Positions 15,010 through 22,339 of a DNA stretch of 33,494 bases are shown in pieces. Source of the stretch: DATIHK01 sp035480775 (lineage in GTDB: Bacteria; Patescibacteriota; WWE3; UBA101185; UBA10185); NCBI GenBank assembly GCA_035480775.1, contig DATIHK010000077.1:1-33494 (forward strand), written 5' to 3'. The translations under genes and the position numbers were made by a program. The notes beneath the pieces are model-generated. The model ran no database searches. It was not told where the DNA came from and saw only the letters and a program-made list of their open reading frames with translations. Each line of letters starts with the position of its first letter. Positions within the stretch are counted from its first letter, which is position 1.

Positions 15010-15213
15010 TTAGTCGGATTCAGCCAACCAGGCAATCAATTTCTCGCCGGTCAGTGTACCTTTGTGTTCGTCCATAGCCTTCATAACGTTGAGAGCAAGC
15101 TGCTGGGTTTCCGCAAAGGTAAGTATGCGGGGTTTGGGTCGGGCGGTGTGCTTTCCCAGCAGAATTGCACCCACGACAACCAGAACTACTGCGACAAATC
15201 CCAAATAAGGCAT
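15010..15213 (-). CDS. Small single-pass membrane protein of a GC-rich cassette
   Basis: 67 residues: an N-terminal helix (about 4-20, LGFVAVVLVVVGAILLG), a basic turn (KHTARPKPR) and a soluble amphipathic C-terminal part (FAETQQLALNVMKAMDEHKGTLTGEKLIAWLAESD). Start and translation are supported by GAGGAGG eight bases before the ATG. It has its own promoter (TAGACT-17-TATAAT) and terminator. Codons are GC-ending, unlike tsaB. The Shine-Dalgarno lies inside a small palindrome (AGGAGGCTCCT), so it might be partly masked. Family unknown. Confidence 0.65.
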   Translation of the reverse strand: MPYLGFVAVVLVVVGAILLGKHTARPKPRILTFAETQQLALNVMKAMDEHKGTLTGEKLIAWLAESD

Positions 15214-15265
15214 TGTAGGAGCCTCCTCAGGCTATGTTACGGATAATCGAATCAAATTTAACGAA

Positions 15266-15294
15266 ATTATAACACATGTATACCCTATAGTCTA
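15266..15294 (-). promoter_or_regulatory. Promoter of the 15213 gene
   Basis: Minus strand TAGACT (15294-15289), 17 bases, TATAAT (15271-15266). The expected leader is about 46 bases. Confidence 0.65.
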
Positions 15295-15332
15295 GCGGAT
15301 AAAGAGAGCAAATTTTGTGATATTATGGTTTC

Positions 15333-15379
15333 GAGGGGACGCGAGTTGGCTGCGAAAAATCTGACTTTGTGTTCCCCTC
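15333..15379 (+). other. Conserved-loop hairpin, copy A
   Basis: GAGGGGA (15333-15339) pairs with TCCCCTC (15373-15379). Inside are TTGGCTGCGA (15346-15355) and CTGACTT (15361-15367), shared with copy B at 15467-15508, whose stem is different. On the plus strand an extended -10 (TGATATTAT, 15318-15326) predicts a transcript starting exactly at 15333, the first base of the stem. Whether it acts as RNA or DNA, and on which strand, is open. Confidence 0.6.
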
Positions 15380-15403
15380 AATAAATTTCCATTTTTAAAA
15401 TTA

Positions 15404-15460
15404 AAAACTCTGCCAGAAGACACATGTATGGGCTAGTTACACATGTCTCCTGACAGTTTT
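15404..15460 (-). terminator. Terminator-like hairpin between the two conserved-loop hairpins
   Basis: On the minus strand AAAACTGTCAGG-AGACATGTGT...ACATGTGTCT-TCTGGCAGAGTTTT forms a long imperfect stem followed by TTTTTAATTTT. It is the likely terminator of the 16286 gene. The plus strand also ends in TTTT, so it may act in both directions. Confidence 0.7.
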
Positions 15461-15466
15461 ACGAAA

Positions 15467-15508
15467 TCAAACGCTCATTTGGCTGCGATACCTGACTTGT
15501 GCGTTTGA
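15467..15508 (+). other. Conserved-loop hairpin, copy B
   Basis: TCAAACGC (15467-15474) pairs perfectly with GCGTTTGA (15501-15508). The interior carries TTGGCTGCGA (15479-15488) and CTGACTT (15492-15498), identical to copy A apart from a spacer of three rather than five bases. It lies between the 16286 gene and its terminator, so on the minus strand it would be part of that gene's 3' untranslated region. Confidence 0.6.
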
Positions 15509-15524
15509 AAACGTAACTTGTAGC

Positions 15525-16286
15525 TTAGAGCACGATGATGCTGCTGGTGTATTCTTCCGCCGTCATGCCGTTCAAGGCGAGGTACACCTTGGCGACATAT
15601 TCCTTGCGGAAGATCTTCCAGTCGTAACCGACGCCGCCGGTGCTGGTCTTGGCGCCCATCGAGAGAACGGTGCTGGCGTTGTGAATGAACCGCGCGTTTT
15701 TCAGTCGGCGTTTCCACTGAATGTTTTCTTCAGTCTCTTCGCCACCGCCGGTCTGACTCTTGTCCTTGGCATCTTTGGCAATCGTCCCGTCGTCCTTCAC
15801 GATTTTCAGATCGGGCAGAACGCCGTTGTTGACGTAGTCGGGCAGGATCGGCGCGTTCAGCAGGGCTTCGAGAGTTTCGACCTTGCCGGTGTTGTAGCCG
15901 AACTTGCCCGGACCTTCGCCGTTGTTGAGCTGCGTAGCGATTTGCCACGAGTAAACGAGGGCGTGGTACCGGCCCAGGGCCTTGAGCGCCTCGAGCACAT
16001 GCTGGTCTTGCAGGCCGACGCCGGGGCTCATAAAGATCGAGGGCATTCCCAGGGTGGCTGCAAACTGCCGCATCAGGTTGACGGGCTCGTCGAACTTGTT
16101 CATGTCGGCGGTGATGACGTCGGCGCCGTAAGCCTTGGCTTTGTCGATGCTCTGATCGCCGGCATTGGTGCCGAGGATGTAGTGCACATTGAAGGAAGGC
16201 AACGCGGCGCGCATCTGATCCATAAAGCTGACGGGATCAGCGGACTGGCCGTACATGCGGAAGCGGAGGGAAATGTTCTGGGTCAT
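15525..16286 (-). CDS. GC-rich homologue of the neighbouring GT-like protein
   Basis: 253 residues, no signal peptide or membrane helix. It aligns by eye along its length with the AT-rich 17292 gene product: PSIFMSPGVGLQD with LLIISVGVDLQLW, YVNNGVLPDLKIV with YVENGVLGSIKLI, GGGEETEENIQWKRRL with GGQEDLAVQMKLFKKM, and KIFRKEYVAKVYLAL with KIFRKLMVASAYRNE. The layout could be a GT-A-like fold, but the DxD motif is not clear (VGLQD / VGVD). One hand-counted 60-base line is 60% GC against 30% in the neighbour. AAGGAG lies eight bases before the ATG. It has its own promoter, a structured leader of about 105 bases and a terminator. Function unknown. Confidence 0.7.
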   Translation of the reverse strand: MTQNISLRFRMYGQSADPVSFMDQMRAALPSFNVHYILGTNAGDQSIDKAKAYGADVITADMNKFDEPVNLMRQFAATLGMPSIFMSPGVGLQDQHVLEALKALGRYHALVYSWQIATQLNNGEGPGKFGYNTGKVETLEALLNAPILPDYVNNGVLPDLKIVKDDGTIAKDAKDKSQTGGGEETEENIQWKRRLKNARFIHNASTVLSMGAKTSTGGVGYDWKIFRKEYVAKVYLALNGMTAEEYTSSIIVL

Positions 16287-16328
16287 TGCAGTGTCTCCTT
16301 GGTTACTAGTTGTTTCCGGTTGTGTTGT

Positions 16329-16384
16329 GGCTATAACAAAAGGCTTTGCCCAAAGCCTTTGACTCCTACAAATCTGCTATAGCC
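16329..16384 (-). promoter_or_regulatory. Nested hairpin in the leader of the 16286 gene
   Basis: An inner perfect ten-pair hairpin (AAAGGCTTTG, loop CC, CAAAGCCTTT; 16339-16360) is enclosed by a seven-pair stem, GGCTATA with TATAGCC (16329-16335 and 16378-16384). On the minus strand the inner hairpin is followed by TTTTG, so it could act as an attenuator. The loop side contains a TAGGAG that resembles a ribosome-binding site. Confidence 0.55.
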
Positions 16385-16398
16385 TAATTGCTTGATGC

Positions 16399-16428
16399 AT
16401 TGTAAAACAACTATAGCAATTCTGTCAA
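16399..16428 (-). promoter_or_regulatory. Promoter of the 16286 gene
   Basis: Minus strand TTGACA (16428-16423, a consensus -35), 18 bases, TACAAT (16404-16399). Transcription should begin at about 16392, about 105 bases before the ATG. Confidence 0.75.
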
Positions 16429-16512
16429 GTTATAGGTTATTAAAATAATATGGTAATCAAATCAATATGTTGTCATAGCAACAAATAGTGGGATTTGGGA
16501 TAATTTGGAAGG

Positions 16513-17292
16513 TTATACAATAATCCAAGAATTCATAAAAGAGAGAGGATCTATATCTTCTTCATTTCTATATGCACTGGCTACCATAAGTTTACGAAAA
16601 ATTTTAGATTTTCCGTCTAAACCTGTTCCAACATTTAGTTCATTGTTTACTCCATAATGTTTTATGTGCCCAAATAATTTACTTTTTTTGTTATTCATTT
16701 TCTTGAATAATTTCATTTGCACAGCTAAATCTTCTTGGCCGCCGATCGGTATTTCTTTCGGGCCCTGAGAAGTTATAAGTTTTATAGATCCTAAAACACC
16801 ATTTTCTACATATCTTGGAATACCACCAGTGTTGGCAACCTGTTCGTAAAAATATGGTTCATGGAGAATACACGTGTTATACGAAAGTCTTCCAATATAC
16901 GATCCATCGTTTTCTTGATTTGCTATACGCCATCCAACTCCAAGAAGATTATAAGAACGCAGCAGCTCAGAACCATGTTGTAATTGCCAGAGTTGCAAAT
17001 CCACGCCTACAGAAATAATTAACAGATTAGTATTATTACCTGCTTTGTATAGCGCGTTGATAGGATTTGCAAAGTTCCATTCAGTTTTTTTCAAAGTAAT
17101 AATTTGTGAAACATCTTTTTGCACATGCTCAATGACAGGATCATTTTCTTCTGTAGTAAGCACTATATTAGATGGACCTAAAGTTTGAATATGTGCTAGG
17201 TAAATTTTTAGCAATTCAAAGGTAAGTTTTTTCTCGTAATCTGTGTGATATCTAAGTCCAATCGTAAGATTGTTTTTTAACTTCAGGGGCAT
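16513..17292 (-). CDS. GT-like protein in the sugar operon (AT-rich homologue of the 16286 gene)
   Basis: 259 residues, soluble. It starts with strand-like NLTIGLRYHT and contains LLIISVGVDLQLW (about 90-103), which may be the nucleotide-sugar-binding edge of a GT-A fold, and GGQEDLAVQMKL, which resembles the ED region of GT2 enzymes. These are weak comparisons. It is the last gene of a minus-strand operon with a methyltransferase and an epimerase, 19 bases after the former, which supports a part in building or modifying a surface sugar. It is homologous to the GC-rich gene directly downstream. Confidence in the enzyme class is low. Confidence 0.6.
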   Translation of the reverse strand: MPLKLKNNLTIGLRYHTDYEKKLTFELLKIYLAHIQTLGPSNIVLTTEENDPVIEHVQKDVSQIITLKKTEWNFANPINALYKAGNNTNLLIISVGVDLQLWQLQHGSELLRSYNLLGVGWRIANQENDGSYIGRLSYNTCILHEPYFYEQVANTGGIPRYVENGVLGSIKLITSQGPKEIPIGGQEDLAVQMKLFKKMNNKKSKLFGHIKHYGVNNELNVGTGLDGKSKIFRKLMVASAYRNEEDIDPLSFMNSWIIV

Positions 17293-17311
17293 GCTTTAAT
17301 GGTAATCTATT

Positions 17312-18244
17312 TTATTGCTTTTTTCTAATAACCCAAAAAGCAAAAAGACTTCTGTCATAAGCAGCTTCATAACAACGAGCAAGTTCTTCTGGATCATCTC
17401 TTTTGGTTGTATCTACTGGACGTGGATGCAAAACAGTAAGACTAAAAACATTATCAAAATTTATAAATCCATCTTTATCTGCCACACGAGAAAAAACTTC
17501 AATACCTGGGCCAAGATTTGGTTCTGCAAATTTACCATCTCTGATATCCGGCATAACAGCATACCCACCTTTTTGAATTAGTTCGCCGCCAGCTTGTTCA
17601 ATTAAACTTTCATAAACTTTTGGATTATCAAATTTTTCATCGCCAATATTTCCAACATCTTTTCCGTCAACAGCTTTGTTAACAGTTAAGCCAAAAACTT
17701 CTCTAACGTGTGGATCTGATTGGGCTGCAGTTGGAACACTTATTATAACTGTATCAGCTTTATCCATAAGATTTTTTATCATTTGAATGCGTTCGTCTGG
17801 GCTATAATGCTCTAGTATTCCTTGACTAAAAATTACGTTAGTTTGTGGAATATCACCCGCCTTAAGCATATCGCCTTGAAATAAAGTTAACATTCCAGTA
17901 CCTGGAGAGTGTGTTTTGTCGACAATATTAGCTTTTACTCCTAGTGCTTGTGCATTTCTGGCCACACTTTGATTAACTGCATTACTTAAATCCATTCCGG
18001 CACATTTGTAGCCTTCTTTTGTTAATTCAATTGAAAGTGTACCGAAGCCCACACCAGTTTCTAATACTGTATCGCCTGGTTTTACATATTTCTTTATAGT
18101 GTTTAATAACGGTTCGTTTTCTAGAAGTCGCCAGTTGTTATATCCTTCATTGCTATTGCCGAATCTATCGGCCATCTTTCTTTCGTAATATCCTGCCCAG
18201 TCGAACTCTTTGGCGCTATCATTTTCTAGTTTAGTTGGTTCCAT
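17312..18244 (-). CDS. SAM-dependent methyltransferase (class I)
   Basis: 310 residues. Motif I is VLETGVGFGTLSIEL (about residues 60-74), followed by CAGMDLS for the acidic residue that holds the SAM ribose, and FSQGILEHYSPDE as motif IV. The N-terminal WAGYYERKMADRFG and the long C-terminal part are less conserved, so the substrate is unclear. Position within an epimerase / GT-like operon suggests sugar or lipid-sugar methylation, an inference only. It overlaps the epimerase gene by 14 bases. Confidence 0.8.
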   Translation of the reverse strand: MEPTKLENDSAKEFDWAGYYERKMADRFGNSNEGYNNWRLLENEPLLNTIKKYVKPGDTVLETGVGFGTLSIELTKEGYKCAGMDLSNAVNQSVARNAQALGVKANIVDKTHSPGTGMLTLFQGDMLKAGDIPQTNVIFSQGILEHYSPDERIQMIKNLMDKADTVIISVPTAAQSDPHVREVFGLTVNKAVDGKDVGNIGDEKFDNPKVYESLIEQAGGELIQKGGYAVMPDIRDGKFAEPNLGPGIEVFSRVADKDGFINFDNVFSLTVLHPRPVDTTKRDDPEELARCYEAAYDRSLFAFWVIRKKQ

Positions 18245-19226
18245 GTGTGCTTTTTGCCAAAATATCTTGGTGTGCTAAATACCACTCAACTGTAGTTTTT
18301 AATCCTTCGGTTAGAGTAACTTTTGGTTCGTAGTGCAAAATCTTTTTGGCGCGATCAATACTAACGTCTACCGTCTGTGGAACAAGCCGATTAAAGTCTT
18401 TTTCGTGTTTGGTCATTATTACTTTGCTTGGGTCCTTGCCCATTATTGTGGCAATTTCGGTAACAAGTTGCGAAATAGCAGTAGATTTTCCGCTAGCAAT
18501 ATTTATAGCTTGAAATTTTATACGCTTGTTTAGTGAAGCAATTATATAATTCACCGCATCATCGATATAGATATAATCTCTGGTTGTATCATTAGAATAT
18601 AAATCTATTGGCAAATTGCGATTTAATCTATCAATTATTAATGGAATAACTGTGTGTGGTTTCATTCCCGGTCCATATACAGAAAAAATTCTTAGAATTA
18701 CGGCTGGAAGTTTATAAAAATTATTCATAAAATGAATAACTTCTTCAGCTGCCATCTTAGAAGCTCCGTGAGGAGATATTGGCTTTGGCAAAATCTTTTT
18801 TTCGGTTAGCAATGGTTTCTTAACATTTCCATATACACTGTAGGTTGAGGCAAATATAAATTTTTTAGCTTTTAGATAGTTTGAGAGTTCGAAAATCTTA
18901 GAAGTTCCGACGACATTAGTCACCAAATACGGAGTGTATTTGATCATTTCTGCCGAATCATAATAGATGTCTTTAGCCGCCAAATGTATAGTGTAATCTA
19001 CTGTTTCATTTTGAAAGATTGAGTTAAATGCGTCATTAACAACATCTAATTTTATAAATCTAAATTTTGGATTCTTTTTTAATTCTTCAGTACGCGCTTC
19101 TTTAATAGAGACATCGTATTCGTCATTGTGATTATCGATGCCTATTACTTCATGACCTTGCGATAAAAGTTTTGTACATAAATTAGATCCTATAAAACCT
19201 GCCGATCCCGTTACTAGTATTCTCAT
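18231..19226 (-). CDS. NAD-dependent epimerase/dehydratase (extended SDR), Tyr replaced by His
   Basis: 331 residues with the Rossmann motif TGSAGFIG (about 6-13), IHLAAKD, the serine motif ASTYSVYGN and the C-terminal sugar-binding domain with VYGPGM and TRDYIYIDDAV. This fits sugar-nucleotide epimerases and dehydratases. The catalytic YxxxK of SDR enzymes reads HGASK here, with His153 (codon CAC at 18770-18768) in place of Tyr; the Lys is kept. The start is set by TATAAT six bases upstream, a leaderless pattern. It heads the epimerase-methyltransferase-GT-like operon. Confidence 0.88.
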   Translation of the reverse strand: MRILVTGSAGFIGSNLCTKLLSQGHEVIGIDNHNDEYDVSIKEARTEELKKNPKFRFIKLDVVNDAFNSIFQNETVDYTIHLAAKDIYYDSAEMIKYTPYLVTNVVGTSKIFELSNYLKAKKFIFASTYSVYGNVKKPLLTEKKILPKPISPHGASKMAAEEVIHFMNNFYKLPAVILRIFSVYGPGMKPHTVIPLIIDRLNRNLPIDLYSNDTTRDYIYIDDAVNYIIASLNKRIKFQAINIASGKSTAISQLVTEIATIMGKDPSKVIMTKHEKDFNRLVPQTVDVSIDRAKKILHYEPKVTLTEGLKTTVEWYLAHQDILAKSTHGTN

Positions 19227-19262
19227 GCTGGAATTATATTACATTTGTTATAATCTTTCAGT
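19227..19262. promoter_or_regulatory. Divergent leaderless promoters between two epimerase genes
   Basis: Minus strand: TATAAT (19238-19233) six bases before the ATG at 19226, with CTGAAA 17 bases upstream. Plus strand: an extended -10, TGTTATAAT with TATAAT at 19249-19254, eight bases before the ATG at 19263. The 36-base gap serves both operons. Confidence 0.65.
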
Positions 19263-20342
19263 ATGAAAGTATTTGTCTCCGGCGCGGCCGGATTTATTGG
19301 AAGCTATATTTCGCGTGCCCTCGTTTGGCGAGGCGATGCAGTAGTTGGATTTGATAACTTTAATAATTACTATCCCAAAAACTGCAAAGAATTTAATGTT
19401 GATTTAATTAACCTATCCTCAGGAAGGAAAACTCAGTTTTTTCCAGCACAAACTGTTGAACCAATATACGAAAAAATAGAAAGTTTTTATGATAAACCAA
19501 TTCAAAAAGAACGCGGATACTTTTCGTTTGTCGAAGGTGACATTACTAATCATGATTTTCTCGAGTATTTGTTCGAAAAAGAGAAATTTGATGCTGTGAT
19601 TCATTTGGCCGCCATGGCGGGAGTTCCTCTTTCTACCAAAAATCCTCGTTTATATACATCAGTAAATGTCGATGGAACTATGAATCTTTTAAATGTTTCT
19701 AAAGACACTGGCGTTAAAAAGTTTGTTTTTGGTTCATCATCTTCGGTTTATGGTAATCGCGAAGACAAAAAAGTTACCGAAGAAGATAATGTTATGAACG
19801 CAGCATCTCCATATGGAGCTACGAAAGTTGCAGGAGAAGTTTTGTGTCATGCTGCTTCGGTGGTTTTTGGTATGAATATAACAATTGATCGCATTTTTGG
19901 TCCCATATATGGCCCATTACAACGCCCGGCTGGAATGTTAATGCAAAGAGCCATTAATTACACTCACAACAATAAAAAGGTGCAGGTTTACGGCAGAAAA
20001 GGCTTGGATTCCGCCAAAGACAGTACTTATATCGATGATCAGGTAGATGGTTTGTTGAAATGTCTTGATTATCAAGGGCATTTTGATGTTTTTAACATAG
20101 GGACTTCTGATCCTCAAAGTATGCGCGAGTGGTTTGGGGCTATCGAGAAATATATGGGTAAGCCCGTTCCCTACGAAATAGTCGAGGTTGATAAGGGTGA
20201 TGTAGCCGCAAGTGCCGACATCTCAAAAGCCAAAAAATTGCTCGGTTACGAGCCAAAAGCCACTTTGGACGAAGCCGTAAAGCGCCAAGTTGAAGTTTTT
20301 AACCTTATGCCAGATTGGTATCAAACTCTCCCCAATGTATAA
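19263..20342 (+). CDS. NAD-dependent sugar epimerase (GalE / UDP-uronate 4-epimerase-like)
   Basis: 359 residues of the extended SDR family. SGAAGFIGSYISRAL binds NAD. IHLAAMAGVPLS, FGSSSSVYGN and the intact catalytic SPYGATK follow. The C-terminal part holds YGPLQRPAGMLMQRAI and DSTYIDDQVDG, typical of UDP-glucuronate or galacturonate 4-epimerases. The exact sugar cannot be told from sequence alone. It is divergent from the other epimerase gene and followed after 45 bases by two GT2 genes, so the region probably makes and transfers a surface sugar. Confidence 0.88.
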   Translation: MKVFVSGAAGFIGSYISRALVWRGDAVVGFDNFNNYYPKNCKEFNVDLINLSSGRKTQFFPAQTVEPIYEKIESFYDKPIQKERGYFSFVEGDITNHDFLEYLFEKEKFDAVIHLAAMAGVPLSTKNPRLYTSVNVDGTMNLLNVSKDTGVKKFVFGSSSSVYGNREDKKVTEEDNVMNAASPYGATKVAGEVLCHAASVVFGMNITIDRIFGPIYGPLQRPAGMLMQRAINYTHNNKKVQVYGRKGLDSAKDSTYIDDQVDGLLKCLDYQGHFDVFNIGTSDPQSMREWFGAIEKYMGKPVPYEIVEVDKGDVAASADISKAKKLLGYEPKATLDEAVKRQVEVFNLMPDWYQTLPNV

Positions 20343-20348
20343 TTGAAT

Positions 20349-20376
20349 TTGTGATACATCGGATTTGTAGTATAAT
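20349..20376 (+). promoter_or_regulatory. Promoter of the tandem GT2 genes
   Basis: TTGTGA (20349-20354), 16 bases, TATAAT (20371-20376). The start would fall about five bases before the ATG at 20388. Confidence 0.5.
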
Positions 20377-20387
20377 CCTATAGCATT

Positions 20388-21344
20388 ATGGATTTATCAA
20401 TAGTCAGTTGGATTCACAACTGCGAAGATACAATTGAAGAACTTTACACCCGCGTGTCCAATACAATGGATTTAATAGGCAGTTCTTACGAAATTATTTT
20501 AATAAATGATGGTTCTACTGATAACTCTTGGGATATTATAAAAGACTTACACAAAAAAGATCCGCATGTAAAAGCAATAAACTTTTCAAGATATTATGGA
20601 CATTCAGCCGGTTTGCAAGCAGGATTTGATGCCGCCAAAGGCGATTTAGTATTTACCATCTCACCAACTTTAGAAAATGCTCCAGAAGAGCTTCCAAAAT
20701 TTATTGAAGAAATGCGTTCACATAATTACGATATGATTGTTGGCTGTAGAAAACATAAAGCTAAAGGCAAAAAAGTTCGCGGATTAGTTTCTAAAATTGC
20801 TAATAAAATGATTAGCCTTGCCGCTGGACATCAAATAACTGACATGACATCTCCATATCGTTTAATTAAAAAAAGTGTTTTATCTAACTTAAGATTATAC
20901 GGAGATCATTATATGTTTTTGCCGGCTTTGGCCAGCTTATACGGAGCTAGATTTGGCGAAATTGATATCGAACATTCAAAACCTAAAAACAAGAGTTACA
21001 AAAATGTACATATGCGTTTAATTCCTACAGCTCTTGATATTGTGGTATTAAAGTTTTTAGTTTCTTTTTCAACTCCTCCATTTTCAACAGCTCCAATTAG
21101 AGTTTTTGGTGGAACTGGTATAGTTTCACTTTTAATTGGTTTAGTTTTAGGAATATACCTTTCTGTAGACAAATTACTTTTTGGGCATAGTATAGGTAAT
21201 AGACCTTTGTTACTATTATCTATATTAATGGTAATGTTAGGAGCAATGTTTGTGCTGATGGGACTTTTAGGCGAATTATTAGTTAGAATTTATTTTGAAG
21301 GTCAAAACAAAATGACTTATCATATTAGAGAGGTTTTCAAATGA
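20388..21344 (+). CDS. GT2 family (DPM1/ArnC-like) protein with degenerate DxD motif
   Basis: 318 residues. The GT-A half starts LSIVSWIHNCEDTIEELYTRV and has the first Asp pair region LINDGSTDNSWDII and the NFSRYYGHSAGLQAGFDAAKGD block, both typical of polyprenyl-phosphate glycosyltransferases. Where such enzymes have the metal-binding DADLQ, this protein reads ISPTLE (about residues 90-95), with no aspartate. Two membrane helices occur near the C terminus (GGTGIVSLLIGLVLGIYL and LLLLSILMVMLGAMFVLMGL). It overlaps the next GT2 gene by four bases (ATGA). Confidence 0.85.
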   Translation: MDLSIVSWIHNCEDTIEELYTRVSNTMDLIGSSYEIILINDGSTDNSWDIIKDLHKKDPHVKAINFSRYYGHSAGLQAGFDAAKGDLVFTISPTLENAPEELPKFIEEMRSHNYDMIVGCRKHKAKGKKVRGLVSKIANKMISLAAGHQITDMTSPYRLIKKSVLSNLRLYGDHYMFLPALASLYGARFGEIDIEHSKPKNKSYKNVHMRLIPTALDIVVLKFLVSFSTPPFSTAPIRVFGGTGIVSLLIGLVLGIYLSVDKLLFGHSIGNRPLLLLSILMVMLGAMFVLMGLLGELLVRIYFEGQNKMTYHIREVFK

Positions 21345-22309
21345 ACGATAAAAAACTAGTATCAATTGTTATTCCCTGCTACAACGAAGAAAAAAATATC
21401 AATCGTACTTTTGACGGATTGTTAGAAATTGCCAAAGATTATAAGTATGATTTCGAATTTATTGCTGTTAACGATGGAAGTAAAGATGGAACTTGGAAAG
21501 TTATCGAAGAATACGCCTCAAAAAATTCTAATATAGTTGGAATTAATCAAATGACTAATTTTGGACAAAGTGCCGCTTACCAAGCCGGATTTGATGCTTC
21601 AAAAGGTGACTATGTTTTAACACTAGCCGCCGACTTAGAAACTCCATTAGAAAATGTGACAAAAGTTATCGACCTTTTAGATGAAGGTTATGATTTTGTG
21701 AATACCAATCGCGTCGGACGTTGGGGAGCCGAAAAAGCCGAACGCCAACAAAAAAGCGGAATTGCCAATAAACTAATTGCAAAAATTTCTGGTGTTAATA
21801 TGAAAGATCGCGGCTCTGGTTTAAAAGGATTTAAACGCGTTCTTATAGAAAATTTAAGATTTTATGGCGAAATGCACAGATTTATTCCAGACTATCTATC
21901 TGTCTATGGCGCAAAAATGACCGAGTTCGATGTCGAATTTAAGGATCGCGACTACGGTAAATCTTATTACGCCGGTCACAAGAGAACAATTAAAGTTTTA
22001 CTAGATTTAATTACTTTAGCATTTATGCTCTATTTTGCGCGCAAACCTTTTAGAGCTATGCCTGGTCGATTATTTGGTTTTACTGGCGCTGTTATTACAG
22101 GAGTTGGATTTTTGATAAGTGCTTATTTAGCTGTTTTAAAAATAATGGGACACAATATTGGCGACCGCCCTTTGTTTGCAGTAGCAATATTTTTAATCGT
22201 TGTAGGTGTTCAGTCTATGATGATGGGAATGTTAGGTGAATTAATAATGAGAGTTTACTTTGAATCAAGCGGCCGAAAAACTTATGTTGTGCGCAAGCGC
22301 GTAAACTAA
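21341..22309 (+). CDS. GT2 family (DPM1/ArnC/GtrB-like) membrane glycosyltransferase
   Basis: 322 residues, a paralogue of the upstream gene. It shows SIVIPCYNEEKNINRTF, AVNDGSKDGTWKVIEEY, NFGQSAAYQAGFDASKGDY and AADLETPLE, which keeps the second Asp of DxD but has Ala at the first. Two C-terminal helices (FTGAVITGVGFLISAYLAV, FAVAIFLIVVGVQSMMMGML) are typical of enzymes that move sugars to polyprenyl phosphate. The four-base overlap with its partner suggests matched synthesis, and possibly a heterodimer with the degenerate copy. Confidence 0.88.
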   Translation: MNDKKLVSIVIPCYNEEKNINRTFDGLLEIAKDYKYDFEFIAVNDGSKDGTWKVIEEYASKNSNIVGINQMTNFGQSAAYQAGFDASKGDYVLTLAADLETPLENVTKVIDLLDEGYDFVNTNRVGRWGAEKAERQQKSGIANKLIAKISGVNMKDRGSGLKGFKRVLIENLRFYGEMHRFIPDYLSVYGAKMTEFDVEFKDRDYGKSYYAGHKRTIKVLLDLITLAFMLYFARKPFRAMPGRLFGFTGAVITGVGFLISAYLAVLKIMGHNIGDRPLFAVAIFLIVVGVQSMMMGMLGELIMRVYFESSGRKTYVVRKRVN

Positions 22310-22339
22310 CTACTATTAGCAATTCTCAAATAATATTGG

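Larger units (their letters stand above)
15214..15524. other. Non-coding stretch between two GC-rich cassettes
   Basis: These 311 bases hold no gene I can support. They contain the 15213 gene's leader and promoter, an extended -10 on the plus strand (15318-15326), the two conserved-loop hairpins and the terminator between them. Confidence 0.7.

Noticed and set aside
15333..15379. Possible tmRNA, 6S RNA or SRP RNA at the copy A hairpin
   Set aside because: It lacks the tRNA-like end and tag frame of tmRNA, the long bulged helix of 6S RNA and the GGAAG/AGCA-type domain of SRP RNA; it is also too short.
15681..16382. A 233-residue frame on the plus strand
   Set aside because: It is the complement of the GC-rich GT-like gene, where GC-rich codons leave long open frames on the other strand; the minus-strand gene has a homologue next door, a promoter and a Shine-Dalgarno.
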